Notes: generated by a model not told the origin, from the letters alone. 64,000 nucleotides of DNA from Microbacterium sp. SS28 (GCF_022761035.1 NZ_JAKWJP010000001.1:310001-374000), one strand, 5' to 3'. Positions 35,655-44,763 are shown, counted from the stretch's first letter. Numbers and translations: made by a program.

Positions 35655-35728
35655 TGCGGCCAAATTGCGGCCAAGAATCCCTGTCCCGGAGGGGCGTCGG
35701 AGGGCATGCCAGCAGAGGATGCGGCCAA
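35655..35728. repeat. Three direct copies of TGCGGCCAA near the attachment site
   Basis: Copies at 35655-35663, 35666-35674 and 35720-35728, all on the plus strand, the first two 11 bp apart. They lie about 120-190 bp inside the putative attachment site. Arm-type binding sites of tyrosine recombinases or Xis-binding sites have this size and placement. Confidence 0.5.
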
Positions 35729-35835
35729 ATGGTTATTGGACACTAACTGAAGACCGCAGTTTTGAGCTTTTTGGACGCAGTGTCGCATCTTGTAGAGCAT
35801 TGTGCTCAAACGCCGATTTTTGCGCCGAGTTGCTG

Positions 35836-36459
35836 TCAGCGCCCGATCGACGGGCCGCCGGGCCGGCTGGGGCCCGTCGGCCCACTCCGATGAAGGAAAG
35901 GGTCGACCGCTGGCGCCCTGCGAGGCTCCTGGATCCGCACCTCGGGCGCGAGGCCCGAGTCGCGCGCGCGACTCATGAGGCGAGTCGCGGTGCTCTGGCT
36001 GATATCGAGCGTGTCGGCGACGAGCTTGAGCGGAGGGTAGCTGAGCGCTGTCGCGACGCGGTAGACGGCGACCGCGTCGTAAAGGATGTCCGAGGGCTCG
36101 CGATCTTCGCGTGTCTGCTCGCGTGCGAGAAACTCTCCCACGGGGATGCGCTCGCTGTAACCATCGCCGGATTCGACGTCAACGGTGACGACGGCGAAGG
36201 CTGACTTCGTCATGATCCAGTGCGTGCGCACCTCGCGCAGCACCTGACTGGTGATGTCGACGCCGCCCCCCTCCCGCTCGAGTGCGGCAAGAGCGACGGC
36301 GGAGCGGCCGAGAGCTGCATCCCATTCGACGCGCACGGTGATCGTCGCAGGCACGTCCTGCTCGCCCGACACCCGCGCATGCCACGTCTTCGGCACGGTT
36401 ACGCCGCTGCCGAGATCGATGCGTTCCTCGCTGATGTCGTATGTCTCGACTTCTGCCAT
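35836..36459 (-). CDS. Orphan protein with a C-terminal helix-turn-helix-like region
   Basis: 207 aa from ATG 36459; the frame is open further upstream to 36552. The first 90 residues look beta-rich (TYDISEERIDLGSGVTVPKTWHARV, ATITVRVEW). Residues about 135-180 resemble a winged or simple helix-turn-helix (YRVATALSYPPLKLVADTLDISQSTATRLMSRARDSGL). It is divergent from the excisionase-like gene, so it may be the element's regulator. The C-terminal 25 residues are Pro/Arg/Gly-rich and probably disordered. No named family recognised. Confidence 0.65.
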   Translation of the reverse strand: MAEVETYDISEERIDLGSGVTVPKTWHARVSGEQDVPATITVRVEWDAALGRSAVALAALEREGGGVDITSQVLREVRTHWIMTKSAFAVVTVDVESGDGYSERIPVGEFLAREQTREDREPSDILYDAVAVYRVATALSYPPLKLVADTLDISQSTATRLMSRARDSGLAPEVRIQEPRRAPAVDPFLHRSGPTGPSRPGGPSIGR

Positions 36460-36577
36460 GGAGCCCACTATTCCAGGTCGGCGAAGATTCGTGAACAAGA
36501 CTGTCGATCTTGGCTCACATGTGTGATAGCTTGCAGCGAGGGAGAGTGTCACTCCTGGCTCTAGGAAAGGAAGGGCG

Positions 36578-36757
36578 ATGAACCGATCTCAGGACTGCCT
36601 GGCTCTGACGATGAAGGATGCCGCGAAGCTCGTCGGCGTCGACTACCGCACGATCAAGCTCGGCATCGACAGCGGGACGATCCCCACGGTCCAGCTCGGC
36701 CCACGCCGCATGATCCCCCGGGTTCCGTTGCTTCGCGCCTTCGGGGTCGACGCCTGA
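36578..36757 (+). CDS. Excisionase-like small DNA-binding protein
   Basis: 59 aa, a MerR/Xis-type winged-helix core: MKDAAKLVGVDYRTIKLGIDSG, then TIPTVQLGPRRMIPR (the wing), then a short tail. AGGAAAGGAAGGG lies directly before the ATG. Proteins of this type are recombination directionality factors or small regulators in integrated elements and plasmids. It lies about 1 kb from the putative attachment site and fits the excision factor role, which is inferred. Divergent from the 35836 gene. Confidence 0.7.
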   Translation: MNRSQDCLALTMKDAAKLVGVDYRTIKLGIDSGTIPTVQLGPRRMIPRVPLLRAFGVDA

Positions 36758-36903
36758 CCGCTGCTTGTCATGGCGGACAGTGAGGAGCGTGTGGCCATCC
36801 ACTGCGACGCATTACGGTTGCGCCAACGCCGCTCGTCACGCAATGTGGACCTCACCTCGGTCGCTCCGCGCGCCGGGCTCTTCCCGCTCGAAGGGAACGC
36901 ATC

Positions 36904-37368
36904 ATGACCGACCAGGACAACCCGATCGACCTCGACTTCCTCCTGCGCGAAGACATCAGCGACGTCGACTTCGAGATCCCAGCCAGCGGACCGGTCGTCG
37001 ACTGGCGGACACTGGAGGGCGCCGATGCTCGAGCCGCGTGGGACTCCCTGCGCGACTGGGTCGAATGGTTCACGGTCCGCTACAAGATCTCGGAGTCGAT
37101 CGTGCCGGTGTGCTGGTACAAGCACGGCGACCTCGTCGAGCAACTCGCCGCGCTCCACGCATCCCACACCGTCGCATTCGATCCGTCGGACAACGGATTC
37201 GGGCCACTCGGATGGCACGAAGAACTCAGCCTGGCTCTGCCTCGCCTCCGTCAGGCGTACTACAGTCAGTGCTCGCACGGACACGGCCCCGTCAACCCCC
37301 GCTCCTGGACGAGCACCGACGACGAGCAAGAATGGGGCGGCTGGATCAACCAGACGCACGCCCGGTGA
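36904..37368 (+). CDS. DUF4913-like mobile-element protein
   Basis: 154 aa. Its centre has the DUF4913-like pattern: AWDSLRDWVEWFTVRYKI, then CWYKHGDLVEQLAALHASH and FGPLGWHEELSLALPRLR. An acidic N-terminus (about 1-35) precedes it, and a charged Trp-rich end follows. Such proteins are common in actinobacterial integrative elements and plasmids, with unknown function. The gene follows the excisionase-like gene by 146 bp, probably in the same direction of transcription. Confidence 0.65.
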   Translation: MTDQDNPIDLDFLLREDISDVDFEIPASGPVVDWRTLEGADARAAWDSLRDWVEWFTVRYKISESIVPVCWYKHGDLVEQLAALHASHTVAFDPSDNGFGPLGWHEELSLALPRLRQAYYSQCSHGHGPVNPRSWTSTDDEQEWGGWINQTHAR

Positions 37369-37409
37369 AGGGCCTCGGCGCCTCGCGGGTCCCGACAAGG
37401 GTGTCCAGA

Positions 37410-37890
37410 TCAGATTCGCGTAGATGACGCCGGCCGCATGACGAGGATGCCCAAGCTTGACCACACGATGATGCGCGCCCAGTCGGTGTAGCGGGGTGAG
37501 CGGGCGCCCGCGCCGAACCCGGCAGTGTCTGCCCAGATCACGAACTCGTCGAATTGCATCGTCACCCGCGGCGGTGGAGTCGACGGGGCCGATGGTCGCG
37601 GAGTCTCGGCCCGGGTTGCTTGCGGGCGAGCCGTCTGTTCGGACGCGCCGGATGATGGATGCCCGGGGTAAGGCTTGCGGCGCGGATCACTGGTGTAGCG
37701 CACCAGGATGTCGCGGGCCTCACGCGCACTGTTGAAGTCCCGGCCGAGCCGCGCGCGATCGTTCGGGTTTCGCATCCGGGTGCAGGTCGGGGTGGAGTGC
37801 CCTCGCGCGCCGTCGGAATGCATCGCGGATCTCGTCGACCGTGGCGGCCGCGGGGACTCCGAGGTGGGCGCGCGCTTCGTCGAGCGTCAT
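37410..37890 (-). pseudogene. J-domain (DnaJ-like) gene with a frameshift
   Basis: From ATG 37890 the protein reads TLDEARAHLGVPAAATVDEI, then FRRRARALHPDLHPDAKP with the HPD tripeptide that stimulates Hsp70. Homology then continues in another frame: NDRARLGRDFNSAREARDIL, ending after a membrane-like stretch (YTDWARIIVWSSLGILV). The switch lies near 37765-37770, at GAAACCCGAACG, where one extra base would explain it. This is a short run of A and C, so a sequencing error is possible. The start overlaps the preceding gene as ATGA. If genuine, the J-protein is broken or made by frameshifting. Confidence 0.6.
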
Positions 37891-38408
37891 GCCATCGCCG
37901 TCAGGTAGCGCTGGTACTCCCGGGTGAGGCGCTCCTGCAGGCCGCGCTGTGCGACGACCGCAAACTGAGCGAACAGCCTCTCGGTGAGGCGCGCCTTGAG
38001 AACCTCGTGAACGATCAGCAGGGCGATCGAAGCGAGCCCCGCCGAGAACCCGACCAGGCGAAGCATCGGCGACGATCCGAGGAACGCGCTCGCGATCAAC
38101 ATGACGAGAAACAAGTACCCGAGCCAGTTCGAGAGGCGCCCCCAAATCGCGATCGACCGGTAGTAGGCGCCGGTGGTCTGCCACCAGAGCTTGTTGGGCC
38201 TCCAGAACTCCCACCCATCCGGCGCGGCAGCGCCGGCCTGCGTCGGCGACCAATCGGCCGGTGGCTGCCAGAACGCGTTGTCGCGCACCCACTTATCGGT
38301 CGGCGTCGGCCAGCCCCGGGGCAGGCGAAAGTCAGCGGGCACCACGGCTACACGGATGCGGGCCCCTCGTCGGGTCAACGTCGTCGTCCTCCCCAGGAAA
38401 CGGGACAT
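37887..38408 (-). CDS. Orphan membrane protein coupled to the J-domain gene
   Basis: 173 aa from ATG 38408; ATG 38474 is an alternative. Two transmembrane helices in the middle (SNWLGYLFLVMLIASAFLG, and LVGFSAGLASIALLIVHEV), preceded by a Trp-rich cytosolic part (WPTPTDKWVRDN, WEFWRPNKLWW) and followed by a charged helix (LFAQFAVVAQRGLQERLTREYQRYL). TAGTCT on the minus strand 11 nt before the start can be its -10. It ends in the 4-bp overlap with the J-domain gene. A J-protein next to a small membrane protein suggests a membrane chaperone pair, an inference. Confidence 0.6.
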   Translation of the reverse strand: MSRFLGRTTTLTRRGARIRVAVVPADFRLPRGWPTPTDKWVRDNAFWQPPADWSPTQAGAAAPDGWEFWRPNKLWWQTTGAYYRSIAIWGRLSNWLGYLFLVMLIASAFLGSSPMLRLVGFSAGLASIALLIVHEVLKARLTERLFAQFAVVAQRGLQERLTREYQRYLTAMA

Positions 38409-38483
38409 CGTCGACGCCCAGACTAGTGTCGACCCGGGCCCGTGCTTCGCAGCCGCGATCAGAACCCCTGCCATGCTGTGTCT

Positions 38484-39224
38484 GTGCCCCAGCAGAACGA
38501 CCTCGTCGCCGTGCTCATCGATGCAGACAATGTCTCGCCCGCGCGGATCGGCGCGGTCATGACGGAGATCGCGCAGTACGGCACAGCATCCGTGAAGCGT
38601 GTCTACGGGGACTGGACGAAACCGCAACTAGGCAGCTGGAAGACCGCCGCTAGCGAGCACGTCATTCAGCCGATGCAGCAGTTCGCGAACACCGCCGGCA
38701 AGAACGCCACCGACAGTGCCCTCATCATCGACGCGATGGACCTGCTCTACACAGGGAGGTTCCAGGCGTTCTGCATCGTCTCCAGCGACAGCGACTTCAC
38801 CCGCCTCGCATCCCGGATCCGAGAGGACGGTGTCACGGTCTACGGGTTCGGTGAGCGAAAGACCCCGGAGGCCTTCCGCAACGCGTGCGACCGATTCACG
38901 TACCTCGACGTGCTCACCGAGCCATCCACTGATGCTGCCGGAACTCCCGCGCTCAAGACCCGGGTCCCGGCCGCGAAACTGCGCACCGACGGCGCCCTCG
39001 TCAGCGCCTTGCGCGCCGCGATCGGCGGCGCATCCCTCGACGACGGATGGGCCGACCTGGCCGCCGTCGGATCGCTCGTGCGAAAGCAGCGACCCGACTT
39101 CGACTCACGCAACTGGGGATACGCGAAACTCTCCGAGCTCGTGCGCGAGATCGGACTCTTCGAGATCGGGCCCCGCCCCGCCGGCGGTGTGCGCGTCAGG
39201 CTCGCGCCACAACTGGTGAAGTAG
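38484..39224 (+). CDS. NYN-domain RNase candidate with OST-HTH/LOTUS-like C-terminus
   Basis: 246 aa from GTG 38484; the frame is open to 38442. PIN-like NYN domain about 1-140: VLIDADNVSP carries the first acidic residues, ATDSALIIDAMDLLY and FCIVSSDSDFTRLASRIRE the later conserved Asp residues. The C-terminal about 165-245 matches an OST-HTH (LOTUS) fold (LVSALRAAIGGASLDDGWADLAAVGSLVRKQRPDFDSRNWGYAKLSELVREIGLFEI). NYN-LOTUS proteins cleave RNA with metal ions and bind RNA via the LOTUS domain; here the role may be RNA control or defence. A weak -10 (CATGCT) lies 6 nt before the GTG. Confidence 0.82.
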   Translation: MPQQNDLVAVLIDADNVSPARIGAVMTEIAQYGTASVKRVYGDWTKPQLGSWKTAASEHVIQPMQQFANTAGKNATDSALIIDAMDLLYTGRFQAFCIVSSDSDFTRLASRIREDGVTVYGFGERKTPEAFRNACDRFTYLDVLTEPSTDAAGTPALKTRVPAAKLRTDGALVSALRAAIGGASLDDGWADLAAVGSLVRKQRPDFDSRNWGYAKLSELVREIGLFEIGPRPAGGVRVRLAPQLVK

Positions 39225-39338
39225 CCGAGGCGCCCGGATTCGATCCCCAAACGGGCCGCGCGTCATAGTCATTCCACCTAGCGCGGGTTCGCACCTGCGG
39301 CCGTGTCCGGACGCATACAGCGCGGTGCGGATCGTGCG

Positions 39339-40172
39339 TCAGGCGGCTGGTTCGTCGGCTTCGGGGTCGGTATCCACCGTGTGCAAGACGACGACATCGT
39401 GAACCGTCGCGTCGCCCGGCTCGCTGGGCTTCGTCAGCTCAAGCGATGCAAGGTGCTTCTTCAGTCGCATCGACATCGGGAGGAAAGTCGCGAGGGTCAG
39501 AGCACCGGACGCGACACCGCCGAGCACAGGCAGTATCTTCGCGACGCCTCCCGCGAAGATCTGCTTCGTCATTCGAATCCCGAGATAGCCGGCGACCGTC
39601 TTCACGATCGGATAGATGGCACCCTTCGTTAGGGCCATCTGCGGCAGCTTCTTGAGCGCCTGCTTCGAGAGCAAGTCGGCGATCTTGGCGAGGCCAGCAT
39701 TGGCGGCGCTCGCCCCAAACATCACCCCGATGAAGATCGTGAGGATGCCCATGGTGGCGTCGTCCGGCTCTTCGTTGTCATCGGAGAAGAGATCGGGCCA
39801 GCTGTACAGATACGCGAGCTTCTGAGCGATCCGGATGACGTGGGCGAAGTACTGCGTGATGTCGGCGGGGATTGTCGCCACAACAGCCCATCCGCCGGGC
39901 ATGCCTGTAGCCGTCGAGAGCGTCGTGACTTTGCTCGTCTCCCACCGGATCGAATCGTCCGCGGCTTTGCCCAGCACCTCGAGCGAGATCCCTGCCGCTG
40001 CTGGAGACTGCTCGATCGCTACGCTGATCTGCTCCTCGGAACAGTATCTCGCCAGCGCCTTCGAGAGATATGCCGCTCGATTGATCCGCACGCCAGGCAT
40101 CTTTGCTGCCGCGACCATGACCCCGGCAAAGCGCGATTCCGGGTCTCCAACTTCATTGCCACCTTTACCCAT
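39339..40172 (-). CDS. EcsC-like membrane-associated protein
   Basis: 277 aa. An N-terminal helical region (VAAAKMPGVRINRAAYL) is followed by a Gly-rich stretch and IPADITQYFAHVIRIAQKLAYLYSWPDL, the EcsC-type pattern, then hydrophobic segments about 140-160 and 215-235. EcsC-like proteins are membrane-associated and of unknown mechanism. Located at the left of the 13-bp repeat copy A and divergent from the two-gene PLD unit. Confidence 0.55.
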   Translation of the reverse strand: MGKGGNEVGDPESRFAGVMVAAAKMPGVRINRAAYLSKALARYCSEEQISVAIEQSPAAAGISLEVLGKAADDSIRWETSKVTTLSTATGMPGGWAVVATIPADITQYFAHVIRIAQKLAYLYSWPDLFSDDNEEPDDATMGILTIFIGVMFGASAANAGLAKIADLLSKQALKKLPQMALTKGAIYPIVKTVAGYLGIRMTKQIFAGGVAKILPVLGGVASGALTLATFLPMSMRLKKHLASLELTKPSEPGDATVHDVVVLHTVDTDPEADEPAA

Positions 40173-40343
40173 TCACGCAACCTATCTGATCGTGCTGACA
40201 CGGCACGGTTCGTTCATAGCTTCTGTCGCGCATCCAGGCGCACGGACGCCAAGCCTTCGAGCAATGAGCGCCACGCCTCCCGCCCCGCCGTGCCTTATGG
40301 GCACGGTCGTCGGGGGACTGTTCTGTATTGAGAGATCCCTCTT

Positions 40344-40356
40344 CCGGCAATGCGCG
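40344..40356. repeat. 13-bp near-palindrome, copy A
   Basis: CCGGCAATGCGCG, in the divergent gap between the EcsC-like gene and the 500-aa gene (350 bp without a gene, 40173-40521). The flanking bases (GATCCCT on the left) also match copies B and C in part. Confidence 0.65.
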
Positions 40357-40508
40357 CATGCGGGACGTCAGCGCGCGGGCGAACCCGTGTCGGGTCAAGC
40401 GATCCATGGCACCATGGCAGCGAACCGGCTCTTCGCCGGTGGAGGACCGCATCGGCGCGAGACGATCCTGCGACAGTGGAGGCCATTCCGGCGTTGAGGG
40501 TCGTGGGC

Positions 40509-40514
40509 TAGGTT
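40509..40514 (+). promoter_or_regulatory. -10 element of the two-gene PLD unit
   Basis: TAGGTT, 7 nt before ATG 40522, leaderless arrangement. Confidence 0.5.
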
Positions 40515-40521
40515 GAGCGGC

Positions 40522-42024
40522 ATGGTCGACGCTCAGATCGGTGGACCGAGCTGGATCGCGCCGGAGTCACGTCGCTACTTCGGCGAGAACCCCCTCGCGG
40601 TCAGTCGCCATGTAACCGCACAGAGCCGGAAGCTTGCTACCGCCGCGATCAGCACGACCACCCACGCTCGCTACTACGCCCTACACTCACTCGTCGCCGA
40701 TGAGTGCGAGCGGCGCGGTTACGGCCTCGACGAGCAGATGCAGCTGATGCGCCGATGCGAGGTCGTGCTCGCAGCCGTGACGATCGCGCATCGGGACGAG
40801 CATCCGCGGTCGCTGAACCCGCACGGGGTCAGGGCGGTAGGCGGCGCGCTAGACCGCTATAGCATGCTCGACCTCGAGGAGCTAGCGGGGACGGGCGTTG
40901 GCTCCTATGCGAAGGCGCGATGGGGCTTTTTCTGGGATTACGGGACCGTCGAGCAAACACTCGGCCTCGTGACCTGGACAGCTGATGGTTTGAAGGCTGG
41001 CACCCACATCGATGCCAGTGCGGTGAGGGAAGGCCTCGGTGGCATTCTCGACTTCGCCGGACGCGACCGCATCGAGCTCGAGTCGTTGCGCGAGCGGTCG
41101 GACCTCTGCCTGTGCCAAATGCGATGGTCGGCCGATGGCGCCGCGTTGCGGGAGAGGTTGCTCCCGTCCAGAGCGGAACCGCACGCCAGTAGCGCATCGG
41201 CGCAGACGACCCACCTCCTGCTGATCCTCCTGGAACTGAACGCAGGCGGCGGTGGGACGCTGCAGGACGAACTCGGGAACTTCCTCTTGTTCAACCCCAT
41301 CGCTAAAGACGACGCGCGTCTGCGAGGTTTGGAGGCTACTCCGGCATGGCAAGGGCTACTGCTCCGCGAGATCTCCGTCCGCGCCTGGCATCGCCTGTGG
41401 GGTTGGCTCGTTGACCAGATCGACGGTGACGCGACGATCGATGAGCTCGGACAGGCACTCGCGAGAGAGCTGCCGGACGTATCCGTCGGCGCGTATCTCG
41501 CGGATCTCCCGCCACGTACAGATCACGCCGGAACCGAACCTCGGATGCTGCCTGCCGAGGAGCAGGTCGAGCTGGACCAAACCCGCACGGCCGTGGACCG
41601 ACAGTTGGGCAAGCTGTTGCTCGGAGCGATGCGAATGGACGAATTGCCATCGAGAGTCGCTGTCTACTTCGAACACGCGCCGACTGAACGACAGTCACGG
41701 CTGCGGCCCGGCTGGCTACGCGCCTTGATCCCCAACTGGGCCGATCAGTCGCTGCGCGATTTTGCGATTTTCCTGACTCAGCAAATGATCTTCCGCGCAA
41801 GCCAGGTCACCCTCTCAAAGGCAAGATTCGATCCAACAACGTGCATATACGAACTACCTCTCGGTATCTCGGTCCGTGATGGACTTGTCGTCAAGGACAC
41901 AAACCAGGCCTCCATCGACACGTGGTTTCGTTGGAACGCACTCGCACGAATACTCGCGGGAGTAGGACTCACCGAGAACGTCGACGGACGCTGGCAGGTC
42001 ACGGAGCAAGGTCGCCTGTCGTGA
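40522..42024 (+). CDS. Orphan 500-aa protein (DUF6361-like), first gene of the PLD unit
   Basis: 500 aa from ATG 40522. No catalytic motif is recognised. Mostly helical: HARYYALHSLVADECERRGYG near the start, RRCEVVLAAVTIAH, then a conserved-looking WHRLWGWLVDQI and a C-terminal FRASQVTLSKARFDPTTCIYELPLG. It resembles what I recall as DUF6361, found beside PLD-domain or helicase proteins in accessory regions; this is recollection, not a search. Its stop overlaps the next start as GTGA, so the two proteins are made together, probably as a complex. Confidence 0.6.
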   Translation: MVDAQIGGPSWIAPESRRYFGENPLAVSRHVTAQSRKLATAAISTTTHARYYALHSLVADECERRGYGLDEQMQLMRRCEVVLAAVTIAHRDEHPRSLNPHGVRAVGGALDRYSMLDLEELAGTGVGSYAKARWGFFWDYGTVEQTLGLVTWTADGLKAGTHIDASAVREGLGGILDFAGRDRIELESLRERSDLCLCQMRWSADGAALRERLLPSRAEPHASSASAQTTHLLLILLELNAGGGGTLQDELGNFLLFNPIAKDDARLRGLEATPAWQGLLLREISVRAWHRLWGWLVDQIDGDATIDELGQALARELPDVSVGAYLADLPPRTDHAGTEPRMLPAEEQVELDQTRTAVDRQLGKLLLGAMRMDELPSRVAVYFEHAPTERQSRLRPGWLRALIPNWADQSLRDFAIFLTQQMIFRASQVTLSKARFDPTTCIYELPLGISVRDGLVVKDTNQASIDTWFRWNALARILAGVGLTENVDGRWQVTEQGRLS

Positions 42025-44717
42025 CCATGATCGAGGCGACCGCCGATCCCATCGTTCCTCTGCGGCTTTTCGCTGAGGAGGCAGCGCACCGCGACATGCA
42101 GGCGACCGAAGCGCTCTTCCTTACGTACAACGTCGACCTGCCGTTTCTCGAAGCACGTCTTCTCGACCTGTGTCGACAAGCGGGAGCCCGCGTCACCGTG
42201 GTCGCCGACGCCACGGTATGGGCGCCAGACCTCCGCTCCGTCACCCGGGCTGGCCTGCGCTACCACCTCGGGCTGGTCTGCGCGAGGGCGGCGTTCCATC
42301 CCAAGCTCAGTGTCATCGTCGGTCCCGAGCGAGCGATCGCGATTGTGGGATCGGGGAATCTCGGGATGGCGGGCTGGCAATCGAACGCGGAGATCGCCAC
42401 CGTGATCTCAGCGACCAAGGATGCCGCGCCTATCGCGATGGAAGACCTGCGTGGCGTTCTCGACACGCTCGCGAACCGCTCGGAACTGGACCCGTCGTCC
42501 GCGGACGCCATCCGCCGAACAAGTGCTGAACTGACCGCGCTTCTCGCGCAAGCCGAAATCATCGATACGGGGCATCGCGTCGCCGCGTCGTGGGACGGAC
42601 CGCTCGCCGACCGGTTGCCGTCCAGCCCTGTAGACGAACTGTTGCTTTCGGCAGCATTTCACGACAAAGCGAGCGCTACCGTGGCCGATCTGCTGCGGCG
42701 CTTGCGGCCAAGTTCGGTGCGCGTCGCGCTGCAGCCGGGTCGAACGGTCATCGACCCAGCCGCGCTAGATCGAGTGCTCACCGAATACGCCTCAGAGTCG
42801 GACGCAGATTGCGCCGTGCTCATCGACCAAGAACCCCGGTATCGCCACGGCAAGCTGATCGAGTGGACGGTCGACGGGGCGCGGTCGGCATTGACGGGTA
42901 GCCCGAATCTGTCGAGCGGGGCGCTGTTGCTTGACGTCCCGAAAGGCAATTTCGAACTCGCGGTCCTTGGCCCCACGTCGACACTCTTCCCGCCAGGCAA
43001 TCCAGCCTCCAACCCCGCCAGTCTCCCCGCGCGTTCGGGGTTCCTCCCCGGCGAAACACCAGGTGAAAGCGGTCCGCTCGTTGTTGCCGCCACTGTGCGG
43101 CGGGACGTTCTGAGCCTTCGAGTAGCCCGAGCGACAACCAACTTCGACGTCGAATCGTCAAACTACTCCGACCCCGACGCCTGGCTTACCCTGCGTTCGG
43201 AGACTGCGGCGGTATCAACCCTCGAACTGACCGGCGAATTCAACGGCGGTGACCGTGTTCGACTCGCGTGGAACGACTCCAGCGGCTCCCGCAGACGGTC
43301 CGCTCCGATGTACGTCACGGACCTCGAATTGGCGCTCAGTCGGCCGGTCGATCGTTCTCACGAACCCCGGATCAAACAGGCTGCACTGACCGACCTGTGG
43401 GGCGACGACCTCTCATTCCTAGAGTCTCTTCTCCACGAACTGCAAAGCCTCACAGGACCTCTCACGGAATCCATGCCTTCGTCGCCGGAACTGACACATG
43501 TGATTCGGCCCGACACCGGGAGAACCGCACCGAAGTCGGACACAGACGTCTGGCTCTGGCTCAGAGAGGACGTGGTCGCGACACTTGGACCAGGAATCGG
43601 CCCATTCGCACTAGGGTTCCCACCGCTCCCGTTCGCGTCAACGGCGCCATCGCCTGACTGGACGGACGTCGCGGACCTCACTGAGGAAGCCGACCTTGAG
43701 ACGGAAGTCGACCCGGGCGACAGCGAGACGGAAGAGAACGACGATCCTCACGGGTCCGACGAGCCGAATGAGTTCTCCGTCGATCACAACAAGAGTCCCC
43801 TTGGCGTGCGCCGAAAGAAGCGGCGCTGGTGCCAAGACATAGCTGACATCGCTCCCCGCCTGGACGTCCCATACAGACTGCTGGCACTCCGCATCACACT
43901 TCGGTTCTGGCGCCGCGGCGACTGGGACGAAGACGATCCGAGCCCTCTACGCATTATCGACACGCTGGTGACTTCACTCGCTGCACCAAACCCGCGAGGC
44001 CGCCTGGACCCTCCGGCCGAACTGACGGCCCGGGTCGGCAGTCTCGTCACGGTTGCGCTGACGCTTCTGCAGCCGGACGACGGTGGAGCCGACGAGGTGA
44101 GGAGCGACATCTACCGGTCCCTTCGCGCCGTCCTGGCGAGCCTGAGTTCGACAGCATCCGATGAACAACTCGAGGCCGACTTCAAGAATCTCGTCAAGCA
44201 GGCCGACATGGAGTACTACATGTACACCGCCCACAGACTGAGAGAAGACGCGATAAGCGGTGACCGCCTCGGCGAGCTTGAACGTCGACTACGACTCGAG
44301 AACACCCCGTCATCAGTCACCCGACCGGCGATCAATCTGCTGCACCTGGTCGCAGACGTCCCTACAGTTCGCGTCGAACGACTCGCGCTGGAACTCATCT
44401 GCGAGGTCGAAGAGCACAGCGGAATCGGAATCTGGGTAAGCAATCGAGAAGGTGACTGGGCCCTCGCCGCGTGGAGCGCCCGTGACCTTATCCGGGTTAC
44501 CCCCTATCCGAACGGTCGTCTCCGCTGGCGGTACCACCATCTCCGCCAGCTCACCACTCCATGCTCAATCGCCGGCGAGGAGTTCCGCGGACAGAATGTG
44601 AACCTCGGAAGGTCTCGACCGGAGCCGGAAGCGGCCGCGATCCTTCAAGCGATGGGAATCACAGACCCGTACCCGCCCACATCGACAGGCCGAACGGACG
44701 CGGCGGCCGCCGATTGA
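42021..44717 (+). CDS. PLD-fold nuclease-like protein with two HxK motifs
   Basis: 898 aa, GTG start overlapping the previous stop by 4 bp. N-terminal PLD fold: the first half-site is H93-x-K95 (AFHPKLSVIV) with GSGN at 111-113; the second is H276-x-K278 (RHGKLIEWTVDGA) with SPN near 296. These are the two halves of a phospholipase-D-type active site, which in such bacterial proteins usually cleaves DNA or RNA. A middle beta-rich region (about 340-500), an acidic linker near 570-590 (EEADLETEVDPG), and a helical C-terminus follow. The C-terminal part carries no named domain. Probably the effector of the two-gene unit. Confidence 0.75.
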   Translation: MTMIEATADPIVPLRLFAEEAAHRDMQATEALFLTYNVDLPFLEARLLDLCRQAGARVTVVADATVWAPDLRSVTRAGLRYHLGLVCARAAFHPKLSVIVGPERAIAIVGSGNLGMAGWQSNAEIATVISATKDAAPIAMEDLRGVLDTLANRSELDPSSADAIRRTSAELTALLAQAEIIDTGHRVAASWDGPLADRLPSSPVDELLLSAAFHDKASATVADLLRRLRPSSVRVALQPGRTVIDPAALDRVLTEYASESDADCAVLIDQEPRYRHGKLIEWTVDGARSALTGSPNLSSGALLLDVPKGNFELAVLGPTSTLFPPGNPASNPASLPARSGFLPGETPGESGPLVVAATVRRDVLSLRVARATTNFDVESSNYSDPDAWLTLRSETAAVSTLELTGEFNGGDRVRLAWNDSSGSRRRSAPMYVTDLELALSRPVDRSHEPRIKQAALTDLWGDDLSFLESLLHELQSLTGPLTESMPSSPELTHVIRPDTGRTAPKSDTDVWLWLREDVVATLGPGIGPFALGFPPLPFASTAPSPDWTDVADLTEEADLETEVDPGDSETEENDDPHGSDEPNEFSVDHNKSPLGVRRKKRRWCQDIADIAPRLDVPYRLLALRITLRFWRRGDWDEDDPSPLRIIDTLVTSLAAPNPRGRLDPPAELTARVGSLVTVALTLLQPDDGGADEVRSDIYRSLRAVLASLSSTASDEQLEADFKNLVKQADMEYYMYTAHRLREDAISGDRLGELERRLRLENTPSSVTRPAINLLHLVADVPTVRVERLALELICEVEEHSGIGIWVSNREGDWALAAWSARDLIRVTPYPNGRLRWRYHHLRQLTTPCSIAGEEFRGQNVNLGRSRPEPEAAAILQAMGITDPYPPTSTGRTDAAAAD

Positions 44718-44763
44718 GGCGCTCCTCGAGGAGCACAACCTCGCCGGTGATACGGAGTGGAAT

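Noticed and set aside
40522..44717. DISARM or another known PLD-containing defence system
   Set aside because: No helicase, DUF1998 or methyltransferase gene accompanies the PLD gene in the window.
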